The notes under the pieces: model-generated
What the model saw: only the letters and a program-made list of their open reading frames with translations
Told to the model about the DNA's origin: nothing
Database searches by the model: none
Assembly (NCBI RefSeq): GCF_000182925.2
Contig: NC_026503.1
Coordinates: 3,410,001 to 3,474,000, forward strand
Length of the DNA stretch: 64,000 nt
Reading direction: 5' to 3'
From: Neurospora crassa OR74A
Taxonomy: Eukaryota; Ascomycota; Sordariomycetes; Sordariales; Sordariaceae
Part shown: positions 47,247 to 61,059 of the stretch, piece after piece
Position numbering within the stretch: position 1 is the first letter of the stretch
Layout of the letters: each line of letters opens with the position of its first letter
Position numbers and translations under genes: made by a program

Positions 47247-50200
47247 GAAGGATTTTGTCTGTTTCGAATATAACTTCCGGGATGTCCTTTTGGGTATTTA
47301 CGTCATTATCAAGGTCAGCAAATTGATACCCGGGGGAATAGCAACAATTTGCTCTGTTAGACTGCCTTAACGGCTGGCTAGCCAGCCTCGCAATCGCCTG
47401 GCATTCAGCCACCATTGTCGTGGTAACTGTACCACAACACTCGCTGACAACCTATGTTCTGGATGTGCCGGAAAACCAGAGATACAAATGTGCGATACAT
47501 CGACCTACAATCAAGAGCCGCCTCGTTGTCGTGATGACATTGATCATTGCGTTGGAGGTGATAGTTTCCCGTCGCCATAAAGTTGAAACTGCCGCCTCAA
47601 AAACCTGATCAATGGGATTGGCTGTCAAATATCCAATTTTTCCACGGTGACTGGTTCGGATACCCAGAAGAGTGATAGCTAAATCAAACCGAACACATCA
47701 CGGTTCGATATTGTACTCTTTTGGTGTCCTCTCTCATGCGTCCATATGTTTCTTCCACGGTTTTTGACCGCAGTCGAACCACTTCCTGGATCAAATAATT
47801 CCGAACAGCCCTAGTGACGTGCTTCCAACGCCTTTCCTAGCTAAATCGAGCAGTTTTGGGCTGTCCATGTTCGGTTGGTTTTTACGACTAGTCACCGGTG
47901 AGCTCTTGGTCACTTGAAAGACGTGTGCGATGGTAAGCTGAGGAAGTGGATGTGCCTCTCAGAAATATGGCAGAAAATCATCGTTTTGATGTTCTGAACA
48001 TCTGTGTTTCTGGAGCTAGGAGGTAAATGTTGTTGAAATGGAGATCGCAATCATACGCAACAACTTCGCGTCACGGACTTTGATAATGTCATCTATCGTG
48101 CATGTATGCCTTTTCTTTTTCTGACTTATATTCAGTTCCTACGACTAATCTTCTCAGTACAGTTATCCCCCAGTCTGAACTATCTGGTCCGAGGAGAACG
48201 CTTCGATCCTAGTAGATGTCATTCGGTAAGAAAGAAAGAAGTGCAATGGTTGTCCAACTCTTGACCGAGTCACTGTCGTACAGTTACTCTGGAGAAACAT
48301 AGGAACCATCTCATGGACCTTAATCCTGCCTGTCACATTCTGTCAAGTTAAACCAAAATATATTCTTCCAAATAGAAGGATTACTTGCATGAAACGGCTT
48401 CCAGGTGCTGATTTCGTTCTATTAGTCAAGTATATCCCATGCTGTCAGCTATTGTCAGTGGCGTCTGCGTGTGATACCCTTGGCTATTACGCTGACGACA
48501 GCTGAATCTTAAGAGGGATGTTCTATAGGAATAGCGCAGCAGCTCGTAATCATGGCCTGGATGTTGTGTAATGTTCTGAGACGCTGACGCTGACCAAGGG
48601 TAAGCAATGTATGAATTGTGTTTTGTGTTTTCTTCTCTCGTTTTTACCTCAGTCCGCGATTTGCTTTCTGCCAGCTGGTCAGAACAAATGTCCCTTGAAC
48701 ATAATCATGAGAGCCGGAAATCGGTCACGCTGTAAATAACTCCCGGTCATCTACAAGGAAACATGTGGTTGAACGAGCAGTAACAGCCCATAGTCATCTA
48801 CGAAAGACGAGGATACCTCTAAGCATCAATTGTCAACTAGGGCAAGCGAATCGATACGTTTCCAGCCTCAAAGTCAATACTATGGGATATCCTTCACAGC
48901 CCTGGCAGTCTACTACTACTGACATACTCCATCATGCCTTCCAGTCCATCTCAACTAGGTTGCCAGCTCCTCCACTGTCCCATCTGCCAGCTGTATCGCT
49001 CCTTTCCCAACAAAATCAACACGGTATATAAACCGGGCACTGTCGCAGACCTCCTTCCAACAAGCAGCCGGATTGAAGCACGCTGGCAACATAGCGCAGC
49101 GGTTAACCTTGAACTACCCCAAACCTCAAGATGTCATAGAATTACTGTAAAAAGTGACGGAACCGCGAATCAAACACTACAACACATCCAAAGGCCATGG
49201 AAAAGGCGTCTCATAGATATAGCAAGGCTGTTGAAGTGACCACAATAGCGACAACAATAACACATGCGTGCTAAGGTGGTTGAGGCTTGCCATGCCTTCT
49301 TATTCTTGCATTACCGAACAATAGTTTCAGCAGCACTTGCGGACCTCACACGGGACACTGCAAATAACTAGTTCTAGTCATCGCCACTGTAAGTACCCCC
49401 AAACTCCCGCCGGAGCTCGTCCGGGTTCAACCACATGAATCAACTCTCCGCCGGCAACAGATCTGTTATCTCAGCTCTATCTCCGATTTCTTCTATACTG
49501 TGTCAGAAGCTTGTGTCCTCGTCGTACGATCACTCAGCCATTGCCATCCACCGCCGTCACCCCTTTACCACCACCCATTCAACATAAACTACATCCATAT
49601 CCCTACCAGCCAGTCAGCCTATGATACCTAGCGCACTCTCACCAAAACCAAAGAGACGTGACAGTGAACTCCGTCCCTGGGCAGGACGAGGAGACGTATT
49701 GAAGTGAGGCTGAGTTCTCTTCACCGCTTACATACACCTCCATCTCTCTAAGCCTGTCTTGATTGGGATGGGATCTTTCATCACCTTCATCCCTTCTTGG
49801 AGGGAGGGGGTCCATTCACCACCCCATGCTTGATCTTTTTGCCCAGCCAGCCAACAAGGAACACTATGTAACACAAAACAGATCGGTGTAGAGAAACAAT
49901 ACACTACATAAACCCTTGATCCCTCATCGTCTTGGCCTATAACGGTGTAAATTATAGGTTCCAGATAAGCGAGAAAATAAACTCAACCGCCGCCGCAAAA
50001 AAACGAAACGAAACGAAACGAAACAAAACGGGCACCAAACGAAACAAAACCCGAAAAGAAACATGACATGCATGTACACTATGTATAAAGGCCTGCCGAC
50101 AAGCGGAGCGGGCAGCCGGATGAACGGACGAGGAACCGAGGGGCGGAGCGTTATGGGAGACGACACCACCATCCCGGTTGGCTGGTTAGTTCGTTACATA

Positions 50201-51625
50201 CCTAGTTGGTTCGTTGGTCGGATGGTTATGGTAAGGTTGTGAATCTTGCGGTAGATGGATGGACTCACACGAGAGAGCATAACCCGTAGTCCCACCCACA
50301 GCCCCATAGCCCTAACGTATTCGTATTTGCGCAAGCTACACTAATCGATGATACCTGAACCTAGCAGATCCCTTTAAGTTTGTTGATGGACGAACATGAT
50401 GACATGCCGTGAGAAACAAACCGCAAGAAGATCATCCGACTGTACCATAGTAGCTCGGAGAAAGTTGCATGTTTTTCCGGGCTTTCCTGGCTCACAGCAG
50501 CATGGGTCAAACCTGGGTAGAATTCCCGGAGCGAAAGCCACAGAAACTCCTTTTTCGTACCTATCCAACGGGTAGCCAACTACCCTCCCTCCCCTTTCAA
50601 GACAAGACCGATAGGTAGGCATCAGCTGACGACATTCCGTTCGTAAAGGAATCATATGTACTGTGTGTACCGTAGGTGAGCATATCTCTGGCGTAGTGTA
50701 CATACTTGGCCCATCGGCCACCATCCATCATCAGTCGGCCTATCAGTCCAGCCTGTCCATCAGGGCTCACAAACTCCTTGTTCCTCAAAGAAGAAGGACA
50801 CCTGACCCAGCATCAGCACATATGTTACCCACCGAGTCTCCGACACCGTGCATACAAATCGAACGAGCCGTCCCGCCGAACAACGAACGGAGGTTTGGGC
50901 GTTTGACCCGACGATGGGATGTCTTGCCTATTGCCCATTGGAAACAAGTGTCCCGCTAGAGACTACTCGCACGACTAGGTAGAGGCGAGATGAATTCCTA
51001 ATGGTTGATCCAGTTTACCTACTGCGCCTACTGCATTTCTCCCACATGTCCTCCGTAGTTTGGTTCACTTGTGTTTCAGGATAGGGGGAGGCTGGTGTGG
51101 CTGTTTTACTAATGTAGTAGGCACCTGCCTGCCATGCATGTAGATCAAGGACCCTTTTGTTCAGGACTTTTAGGTTGTTTACACTACCTCTGGGCCGTAC
51201 TCCGCAGTCTCAGACCTCCCACGGTGGGGCACAAAACGAACCGAAGCAACGAAGAAAACTGAGACGCTTGAGACATCCGGGAGAGAGAGTGAAAGAGAAA
51301 GAGAAAGAGAAAGAGAAAGAGAAAGAGAAAGAGAAAGAGAAAGAGAAAGAGAAAGAGAAAGAGAAAGAGAAAGAGAAAGAGAAAGAGAGAGAGATCTGAG
51401 ACATCAGTGCAAAGCTCTGGATATCGCCGTCCATCAGCTTTCACCAAGTTAGTCTGTTGACTGAGGACCAGACAGGTACGTGAACAGCTTCAAGCTTGAA
51501 TATACATTCATACTGTCCTCAAATCTCTCTCTTGAACCCCGGAGTGAGACGTGCGGACGAGATGGACCAGATACACTGTGTGTATGCAAATCATGCATAT
51601 ATCATTTTGTAATGTACCATCAACT
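47247..51625. other. 4.4-kb convergent spacer
   Basis: It lies between the PRCC gene (+) and the SMP-30-like gene (-). It contains AAACG pentamers (49999-50030) and a long AAAGAG hexamer array (listed separately). ORFs at 48765-49239 and 50374-50959 lack domains or splice support. I see no gene. Confidence 0.5.
51286..51395. repeat. (AAAGAG)n microsatellite, about 110 bp
   Basis: About 17 near-perfect GAGAAA hexamers run in a pure purine strand. The reverse strand reads as a Phe/Leu repeat and the forward as Lys/Glu, which produces artefact ORFs on both strands. Pure purine mirror repeats can form triplex DNA and often vary in length between isolates. It lies about 230 nt beyond the SMP-30 gene stop. 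Confidence 0.95.
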
Positions 51626-52899
51626 TTACTCAAGGTTAAACTCGGTGTGGTCCAATCCGGTAGTGCCGACATCGACCCTGAATAGGCCACCGCCATACTT
51701 CCTGCTCGGGGTCCCCTCCTCGCTGTCCTCGTCCGCGGCGCTGGTGATGAACAGCTCAGTACCCACAAATTCAACGCAGGTGATGTTGTTGGTCGGCAGG
51801 ATGATTCGGCCCAGGATCTCCCCAGCCGGGGAAATCTTGATGACGGAGCCGCCATCGTACAGGGCGTGCCAGATGTTACCATCCTTATCGACCCTGAACC
51901 CGTCCAAGTGACCCTTCTCCTTGTGCTTGTAGTGAACGCGCTTGTTGGAGAGGCTGCCGTCCTCGGGGTTGTAGTCCCACGCAAAAATGGTGTTCTCAGG
52001 CGTGTGAGTGAAGTACATGGTCTTCCCATCCGGGGACCAGCCAATGCTGTTGGGGATGATCAAGCCTGATTCGACCTCTTCCCTGGACTTTCCGAGGTCG
52101 AATCGGTAAAGGGATCCTATATCCAAGCAAATGACATGTCAGAATCCACACTACTTCAGGACAGAATAAAAATAAAGAGAAATCGTGTCATGACGGCCCA
52201 ATTTTGATGTACGGCTGTCACTGTTGCTGTTGCTCTGCTGTTGTGTTGTGCATAACAGGTCCAAGAGACCCGCATCCTCCACAATGGGCTCCATTGACAG
52301 CACAAGCGCGTCACATCGAGCGTCCGGGATGTTCCACATATCACCCCTTGACAGACCCAGGGTCGATTGCCGAATTGGACCTTTAGGCTGCCACGTGGGA
52401 AGGAGATACTGGCTGATCGAACAGAAGAGGGACTTTTGAACTTTTTTTTTTTTTTCCCCCTCTCTCACTCACCTTCGGATTGCGGCTCACCAACGTGAAA
52501 ATCATTCATGGTGCCAAGCCAGAAACGACCATGTGGATCAACGGCACCGTCATTGGACCTCATTCTGTCGGGCTCGCCGCCAATGCGGGTCAAGTAGTCA
52601 TACTGACCCGTCTTTCGGTCGAGGAGGGCAATGCCATACTTGAGCGCCACTAGAATCTTTTCCTGCGGATCCTGACCCTGGATGTTGGCCGTGACACCAA
52701 TCGGGGAATCGAGCTGGAGGGTCTTGAGCGAATCTGGCCCTTCCGTGACCAAGACGGTGTGCAGTCGCTTTTGCTTGATGTCGACAAAGCGCAACGTCTG
52801 GGTGCCCTTTTCGAAGTAGGGACCCTCTCCAAGCTGGCAGTGCAAATCCAGATACGGCTCAGTAACGTGCCACTGCTGTACTTGGTTCTGGTCGGCCAT
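51626..52899 (-). CDS. SMP-30/gluconolactonase/LRE-like protein
   Basis: This six-bladed beta-propeller family hydrolyses sugar lactones and related esters with a divalent metal. Two exons (52473-52899, 51626-52116) give 918 nt, 305 aa, the usual family length. The metal-site residues are all present at family spacing: Glu25 (LGEGPYFE), Asn116 (RMRSNDGAVDPHGRFWLGTM), Asn165 (IPNSIGWSPDGKTMYFTHT) and Asp214 (GHLDGFRVDKDGNIW). There is no signal peptide, so it is probably cytosolic. The substrate cannot be read from sequence; gluconolactone or another sugar lactone is likely. The intron is 356 nt, much longer than the others here, with a T15 run (A15 in the sense strand) near its donor. Confidence 0.92.
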
Positions 52900-55800
52900 G
52901 GTCGCGTAGTTTGACTAAGTTCCGAGAGAAGTCTTGGCGGTGGTTGGGAACCTGAGACGGTAGTGCGGTGGGTGATGCAGGCAACTCCTAGGAAAGGATG
53001 GTGATGCCTGTTGGGCGGAAGAAGAGGCAAGTCCAGAGGAGGCGGAAATTCCGTATTGAGACCCAGTTGAGACCCAGTTGAGCGGATGCGGTGACGAAGC
53101 AGGCGGGACTAGTGCAGCATGTGCTTGACCAGAATCTGCTCGCTGGAGCTCTCGGGGCGACTGGCGTTGACGATGACTGGTTGCCGGACACGAGCAAGTT
53201 GCAGCCGGAGGCTATGGCACGGCAGCTACACCGTACTAAGTGGGCGTTTGGCGTGGTGTCTGTCACTCACTTGTCAGCGCGCGTGTCTACCGGAAGTCTC
53301 GCCGGACGGTTTGGAGAGCCGGGGATGTGTCAATGGCTCAGGATGACAGGATGGCCGACATGGCTCGATGGAGAGAGTCGGCCGCAAAGGAGCGGTGTGT
53401 GTGGGTTTTGGACAATACAACTCAACCTACATGCGTACTTGCGTTACAGAGTCTGCGGATGCAGGCTGATCAAACTCTTGTTCATGCACGTCGTCGTGCT
53501 TGCAGATGAGGCGACGGTTTGGTTCTCTCTCCAGTTCCAGCTTCAGCCGGAGTTTGTGTAGGTCTTTTATACACAGTCGTTGGTAGAAGGCCAAGGTGTT
53601 GCCAATAGCTGTGACGTTGGTTGTCGACGGACGTCCATCGAGTGGGTCGCCGCAATGCGGAGCAGCAATTGAGGGGGACCGTCATAGACTGCCATTCAAC
53701 GGGCCCCCTCCGCACCAGATCCCTTATCAGACGTCCCGGCTTCCGGAAATCGGGCCTGGCATCCGTATACACGCGAGCGAGCCGGCCGCCAACATTGCGC
53801 GCTGCGGCTGTCGAGGGCCGCGTGTGTCTCGGTCCAGAGGCAGAAAGGTTGTAATGAAGCCACGCGCACACAGCGCTGGTGTCACGTCGGTTGGATCGGC
53901 TGTTACGATGCCGTCGGTCGCGCTGCTAATGAAGGAGTGCTGGAGGAGGTGGTGCTGGAGTGCAGCCCATGGTGTTCCTGTCGGTGGGTGCCGAAAAGGT
54001 TGAAGATTGGATTGGTTGGTTCCTGTCCGCTGCCGGTCGTGGACAGGTACCCGTAGCTTATAGTGTACTACCTAGGTGTACGACGCTAGTGCACCTACAA
54101 GTAAGTGATCCAATGTGAGGTACCTTGATGGCACCAGACATTGCTGCCACTCGCAAAGGAGGAGGTGTATATAGTGCCTTGGCGTTGCGGCAGCTACCCG
54201 TAGGCCATGACAGGAGAAGGGAAACACCTCAGATGCTCCTTCGTCCAGAGACAGCGACTTCCAATTTGTTTGTTGGCAGCCTGAATGAGATGGTAGCGCT
54301 TGCAGCGCTTGAGGCTCATCGATCCAATCAATCCATACTCGGAGACAAACCTAAGGAAGACGGGATATGCCGCTCAAGATAGGTAGTGAAAAGACACTTC
54401 CAAACGCATACTTCAAGGCATTTCCCAAAGGAGCCGGTGCTGCATGTCAGGGCGGCCGTTGAGCAATCGGATGTCGGCCATGAACCATCATGATGCTGAA
54501 TAACCCTGGTGCCTCGATTGCAACCGCCAATCCCCGACATCCAAGACGTGACAGCCTCATCCAGATCGAGGAAGCCGACCACCAAGCTATCTTCGAATCG
54601 AAAAATGTTGTCGCGTGTCCAGCTCCAGTGGTCCTGTCGTTTCAGCGTTACAGCCAACACAGACATCAGTCAGTTTATGACAAATGTTACGGTAACGTAC
54701 GTAATGCGACATCCAGGTCAAGACACCCGGATTAGTACAATAACATGTCTTGATGTAGCTCGCCCTGCACATTTAGCGTTACCAAAACGGCCTTTTGAGC
54801 TGTTCATGGTAAATGACCCACAGCGTAGAGTTAGTCCGGCGTCCAGACACTACTCTTCACCCTAGATGGCGGAAGAAGGCATATCCTTCATCTATGGTGT
54901 GGCCTGCCCTGGTGTTTGTGCATCAGAAGCACCACGGCAAGGGGCCTCTTTTCGCCTATGCATTTGAAACAGTTAAAATCCCGTCATTGCTAGACGCAGG
55001 ATGGACAGGTTCATCGACCGTTGAGGAGCCCTGTGGTCCCCAAGACAGTAACACATGATCGACCGCCGCTGCATGCACTATATGCCCCGGTCAGCTTCTA
55101 GGGCTTCGATAGGCTCAACGAGCAAGGCAGATACGGGTAAGGCCCGATGGTCCTGGTCGCCTTTGATATCTTCCCTTGTCCTTGAACCCCTAGCGCAAAG
55201 TCGTTCAGTTAGAACAGCTCGTATACGTTATTAACTTCTGCTATCGGTCGCACTGGGAAAAGAGAAGGTGAGTTTTAACTGAGGCGTGGGCATTCAACAA
55301 GCGAACATGGTACCATCATGAATTTGTGTGGGCAATCTGAGTGGTCTTGAGGACTAGTAAGGCATTGGTGGTCAGTACTTCTCATGCGCACTCGCGTTCG
55401 GACTGTTGTCGCCACTTGCTGGTGCCTAGCCACAGTTCGAACTGGAAGGGGCAAATATGAAGTGTCATAGGAGCATATAGAAATCCTCTTACATACCTAT
55501 CTTTCTCCCTCCGAAAGCCCCACGGGAGCCCCTGCCGGCTTGGTGCTTCCGGGTGGAAATAGCGTCAATGGTGGTAGATGGATCTGGAAAGGCGGTCAAA
55601 AGCCCATTGTCGAATCGGAAAACGCGCCAGCCCTAGGCTCTTTTGTTTCTGGGGAAGAGATGGGGCAAGGAATTGAGCAACAGCAGACTCATCGTTATCC
55701 TTCGTTTCCATCCGTCGTTGATGTCATGAATCGGCAAGTTTCAAAGATACACCGTGTTTCGGTAAGTTGATTTGAGATATTCGCAAATGACGGCACCAAC

Positions 55801-58800
55801 AACTTTCACATTGGGCAATAGCGCAAATAAGTCAAGTTGCTGTTTGAACTCCATGTCGTCACTGTGTCGCCATGCTACTTACTAGGTTAGCCGTGCAAGT
55901 AGTACAGTACATATTTTTGTAGATGGACTAATCCTGGCTTTCTGAATAGTCTCAGAAGGAATTGCATATGCTATCATTTTGCATCTACTAGGGTCCTAAT
56001 CGCCTACAGATTGGTGAATCTGGGCCGCCAGAACATTTGCTGTTACTAAGTAACCCTGAATAGATTTGCGTTTCCCGGGGCTTTCAACACTAGGGGTTCT
56101 GCTGTACCGTGTCAGACCTGACAGGGCCCGTACACCAATAAAAGCCCCGACGCAAACGCAGGCTACTTAAAGTGTATGTAGTACCTAAGGGAAGTCAGAA
56201 TGCGGGGATCTGTACATATGCCATGCTTGTAAGCTGCAGCACGTTCCCGCTTCACCTTCAGCTCTTGACAAGTTCCCGTCAAGGGAGAAATGGCGACGAA
56301 GTCGTCGGGCGTGGCCTTGTATTGATACAGTTGCCATCAGTTTCCTCTGGCACTCTCGACATTGGACATCCCGCGTTATTGAGATCGATATCCTTCAACG
56401 TCCCGTTCGCCCCAGAGACTCGACTCGGCAACAGATGCCGTAATTTCGGATTCGCAAGACGTCAGAGCCGCCGGCGTCGCAATTTAGTTGTGAAGGGCTG
56501 GGCTTGCCCGTGCTTCCTACTCAGAACGATGGAGTGATCGCAAGGGGAATGCGGAACCCAGGAGAACGGATCCAAATTTGACAATTTCGTCTTTGGGCCA
56601 GTAACCACGCGGGAATCTGTTGCATTGGACCAAATATCGATACGCCGACCTGGATGGGATTCTGGAGGAATCACCTCATCTGGTCACACTGAGCAAGTGC
56701 GCGACCCAGCTCGCAGCAACTATCCGACGTTGGAACGGGCAGAGGCATGAAGAGCAACGAACCAGTCCGTGCGTTTCGAAAGTCACCGAGAACCGAGTAG
56801 ACTGAGCAGCTTCATCAACGCTGTCCTTCCCTTCATCCGTCCCTGACGCCAACAACACGATATCAAAAGGAACGTTTACACGGTACACCTCCTACCCAGG
56901 CTTGCCCGGCTGAGCCACGGCACCACACCATATCTGAAGCATTGTCCAGTGTGAACGAGGTCGCATGTTGGGCCGCAGAACCTAGGAAACCAGCAGAAGC
57001 CTCATATTAAATGTACAAGGAGCAAGACCAAAGTCAATTTGAGCGCGGGATATGTCCAATTTGCAACGCTACCAGCAGTGTACGCCACTGACCCTGACGG
57101 AGGGTTGCAGTCAACGTATTTCGCAACCAACAATGGCCGCTCAAGACACAGATGCCGTCATGTACCTGCCGTTGAGTACTGTATGGATGTGGAGGTACAA
57201 TTTCGACTTGACAATCCCCAACAGAGTCAGCCATGGTACGGTAGCAGCCCAACCAGAGGAGTTTGATATCTGCAAGACAACCCAACATCTGGAATACCTG
57301 GCAGTTGTTGGGTGTAGGAGGCGTGTCAACGCAAGTTCAGTCGTCACCTCGAGGCACGTTCAGTTGGCGAGTTGTTTGTTCGGATTCGAGACTGAAGCCG
57401 TAGTTAAATATCGGTGAAGCACTCTCTGGGGTTCGAAGCAGAGACGGATGCAACGAAGGTGGTGCGGTGCTGACGGAAGTGTTCATGAAAGTTCCAAACG
57501 CCCAGCCAAGGTCCCCACTGCCCGTGCAAGGACAGAGAGAAGCAAGGGGCATCCCCCAAAACTGACAACACCCACATTGCTATGTACTCTGGACCTTCTT
57601 GGAGGTCGGTTCTGGCATTGGCAGGCACGACGGAGGATGCTCCTTACCTCTCTATACCACACTCATCTCGGCCTCATCTACGACGAGCATTCGTGGATGG
57701 CATAGCGTTCAGGGCAAGGCAGCCCCAGCCCTTCCACACTGCAATATTGGACTTTGTGGGCTTGGCACACTTTCCACAATTTGCACCTGTCCATTTCCAC
57801 TTATTCACCACCCAGCTCGATATCTCCATTGGCCTCCAACCAGCAGCTTGGCGACGGCATCTGCAAAATGGAGGTCAAGCTTCTTCACCTTTACTTGACC
57901 TGCTTGGCTGAGAGATCCGACACGGGATGGTTGGCCATTTAACAAATGAATGTATCGTGCATTCGACCTCCCCCCCTCCCAGTGCAGCTTCACTGTACTG
58001 AGGTGTCAGACAGCCCAGATGCCAAGAACGGCCGCTTTGTAAGGACCATTTTGGAAGATGGAGTGTCGCAACAATCGAGCCAAACTGACCACTCAAGGCA
58101 CTCCACAGAACCCGATCTGGTAGCCACATCACCATGACAGCCTTTGAAGCTACGCGGGCTGCTACGCTACCTGGGCCCTGGCCCCGTACATATATACATA
58201 CCGGACAGGCAGAGTGACACGCCTACCCGACCCTACATCTCCCAAAACCTCAGGCGGTGCGCCCACGATCTCGTGCCTTATTTGACCACTCTGGCGAACG
58301 ACATTTTCGCGTTTATTTTGGGTTTGGTGGCTTGCCGGGATCAAGTTAATAAAGATACAGGCCCGTAATTTGTTCGGGATGGCATCAGCCGCTGCAACTG
58401 GACATGACTGGCATCAGGATACGCAGCACGCACCCGTCTGTTGCCATGCAACATCACCTCACATCATTCTCCTGGAGAGATACCTCCGAGGCTCTGTCGT
58501 CTGTTGATCACCTCCCGTCAGCCGGCATGTTCAACACCATCAGCTCCGCCCTGTCGTGTAATCCCTTCTTCATCTCTCCTTGGTGAAGATTCCCTACAAA
58601 ACAAGCTGCCCGCCGACCCCAGATTGGTCCATGCAGCCGCCGCGACTTTGTCGAGTCCACCGGAGCCACTCAACGACAACATTCTGCGCGCAAAACCTGA
58701 CTACGCCGTACAACATGTAGGCGGTGGGTCATGCGAACCTCTTTTTTCTCCGTGGGCTTTGCACTTTGCCCGCTTACAGATGGCGAGTCTTTTGATAATC

Positions 58801-61059
58801 TTTGGATCTCGGGAGTATCTCGTGGCGAGCCAGAGTCGGGGTGAAATACCCAAGAGGCCAAGGAGGCCAAGTGAAATCATAAGCACAAAGTTCTCGGTCT
58901 GGAATAGGATCGTCGTATCGCATCGTCCGCCTCAGTCACGCACATGAAGCAGGGTGTAAGGGACGAGCACCTGCTTTTCCCCGGGAAGCTTGCTGGGTTC
59001 TCACCAGTGGTAAATCTCTGTGTGGATCGCTATGGTTTATTATGCGCATCATCGCTACCGTTCTCTCCACCCGTGATAACCTTCGGGATCGCGACATACG
59101 TACACAGTATGCGCCATGGACTGGTTTTTTTTTTGACTGCGTGCACGGAAATTGCTTGACTGTTCACACGGAACCCTTTCGCTCACGCGAGATGCCGCAA
59201 CTCCAAGGACCCTCGGGCTGTTGTATTTTTGATACGCGGCAATACCAATACGACGTCGCCAGTTCTCTTATTGTCTCACATATAATGTCTGCCACACCTA
59301 ACATGAGTAATACCGGGAATCTCAGCCTCTCGGTCATCCTAAAAACGGCACGGTGCGCGTTTATAGCCAATCCAGAAATTTCTTCAAAAGCCATACCAAT
59401 GCTCACCTCGACAGCTTTGCGGACGGCCCATCGTCAGCAATGAACGCAAGTTGCCATTTTAGACTAGCCGCCTAGGCACAGTATTGTCACGGGCTTTCAG
59501 GACTAGCATTTGCCGCTGATGCGAGCGATCCACTACCAACCCAGTCGCTTGGGCCGTGTATGCTCGGTCACGCCAAGAGGGTCTTATGGTCGTGCTGTGT
59601 GGATGTCTGTGAGCTTTTGGGCCTCATGGACCTCACCACATGTACGCTATTATCGTGGTGGAATCACGAAACAGTGTCCGGTTAGCCCTCATTGATCCAT
59701 CCACCTCCAGGCCGACATACCCATGCTACCCACAGGGTGGACTCTTTGCGAAAAAAAACGGCCAACAAAAAGGGAAGTGGAAATCCGAGCAAGATCATCT
59801 GAGCGAAAATGGAAATACGCCAACCGGAAGTGCTAGGTAACATTGAGTCTGTCAGTTTCCCCAGGAGGATCGTTGACAACAGCCCTGTCGAGACTTAGCA
59901 CATACCTACCAAGCGACCATCACTTCAAACTGACATGGCTCTTACAACCCCTGCTTTTCCTCTGCGTTGCCGTACCCCGGCAGCTACCTATCCACTCACT
60001 GCCTGCTGACTACTATGGTACTGTGTACACTACGATTCCGCCATTGTCCCCGTGTTGACTTGTCCACCCCTCGGAACACACTACGTACCAGTTCTAGCAC
60101 GACCACCCAGCAGATAAACAGCAACTTGAATAGAACGCGTTCAACAACAGAAGCATGGGTGGACAATTACAGGCTCCGGGACATGCTGATCATTGTGGTC
60201 CGCGGAACTGAGGTACCCTTGGAACTCACACGTCAACTCAAGGGCAGTGGCTTGTCTCGTGGGACGACCTATGCTCCCTTATCCACGGCCTCTGCTCTTC
60301 AAGTAAAGCAACAGTGGTCCAATCAGATCTATATAGTCTGTCCTGCTGGCGGGGACCTGGAAGCGCGATTTTGCCTCAACCTGAACCGATTCTTGCTTCA
60401 CCACCGTTACGACATCCCGACTACTCGTGAAGCCAGCGAGCATTCCACCAGAGGCAAACAGACTGTCCCCAGAAGCTAGCAAAATTTAGGGATCTGAAAG
60501 GAGGCTTCGTCTTGACCTACGCCCACCTAAACGGCGAACCTCTTGCGCTACGTGGTCTCCAGGACCATTCAGCGGGCGAGTCTCCTCCTGAGGACGTTGA
60601 GTGGTCCAGAAACCTGCATACCATCCCACCTTGTCACCGCAACTACTCTTGCATCGATTACCCACCGGGACTGGTGGTCTACGCCTGTCATTTTTTTCTC
60701 TACTCCGCTAGGGGCCCCTCGAGCTATCCGCCGGACTACCCTCCTGTCGAAGTAGTCCCCGCTCGCCTCCACCCGCTGCTAGTCCTTGTGGCTCTTGTCT
60801 CTACGCCAGCTTTGTCTCTAAAGCTTGACAACTTGGCTGACACGTTGGTTGTACGGGCCTCGAACACGTACCCGACATCTTGCAGCTCATCCTCTGTGTG
60901 CGTTTGCCGCTACTGCAGTCCGGAACCGATACCGTCCTCACTATTCGAACGTGGAGCTGGCAGTACTTCCGAGTCGGGTGCCACGCTCTTTTGCAGCATA
61001 AAGACTCACTCATCCGTCGCACCAGCCGCTAGCAACACTCTCTTCCCCAACAAAGGTGA
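52900..61059. other. 8-kb spacer without a supportable gene
   Basis: Base composition is ordinary, not AT-rich, so it is not an obvious RIP-mutated repeat. ORFs of up to about 170-190 codons occur on both strands, but none has domains, consistent splice sites or coding bias that I can recognise. A small inverted-repeat structure lies at 56047-56170. The right end probably holds the promoter and long 5' leader of the bZIP gene. Lineage-specific noncoding transcripts cannot be ruled out. Confidence 0.5.
56047..56170. repeat. Imperfect inverted repeat, about 124 bp
   Basis: TAAGTAACCCTG...GCGTTTCCCGGGGCTTT on the left matches, inverted, the right arm ending CTACTTA (TAAGTAGCCTGCGTTTGCG then TCGGGGCTTTT), with gaps. 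A second small palindrome, GTCAGACCTGAC, lies in the middle at 56111-56122. It resembles a degraded short foldback element. No target duplication is clear. Confidence 0.4.

Noticed and set aside
51157-51447. Lys/Glu- and Phe/Leu-repeat ORFs on both strands
   Set aside because: They are simply translations of the AAAGAG microsatellite.
52900-61059. Possible RIP-mutated repeat
   Set aside because: The region is not AT-rich and shows no obvious excess of TA dinucleotides, so RIP decay is not supported by eye.
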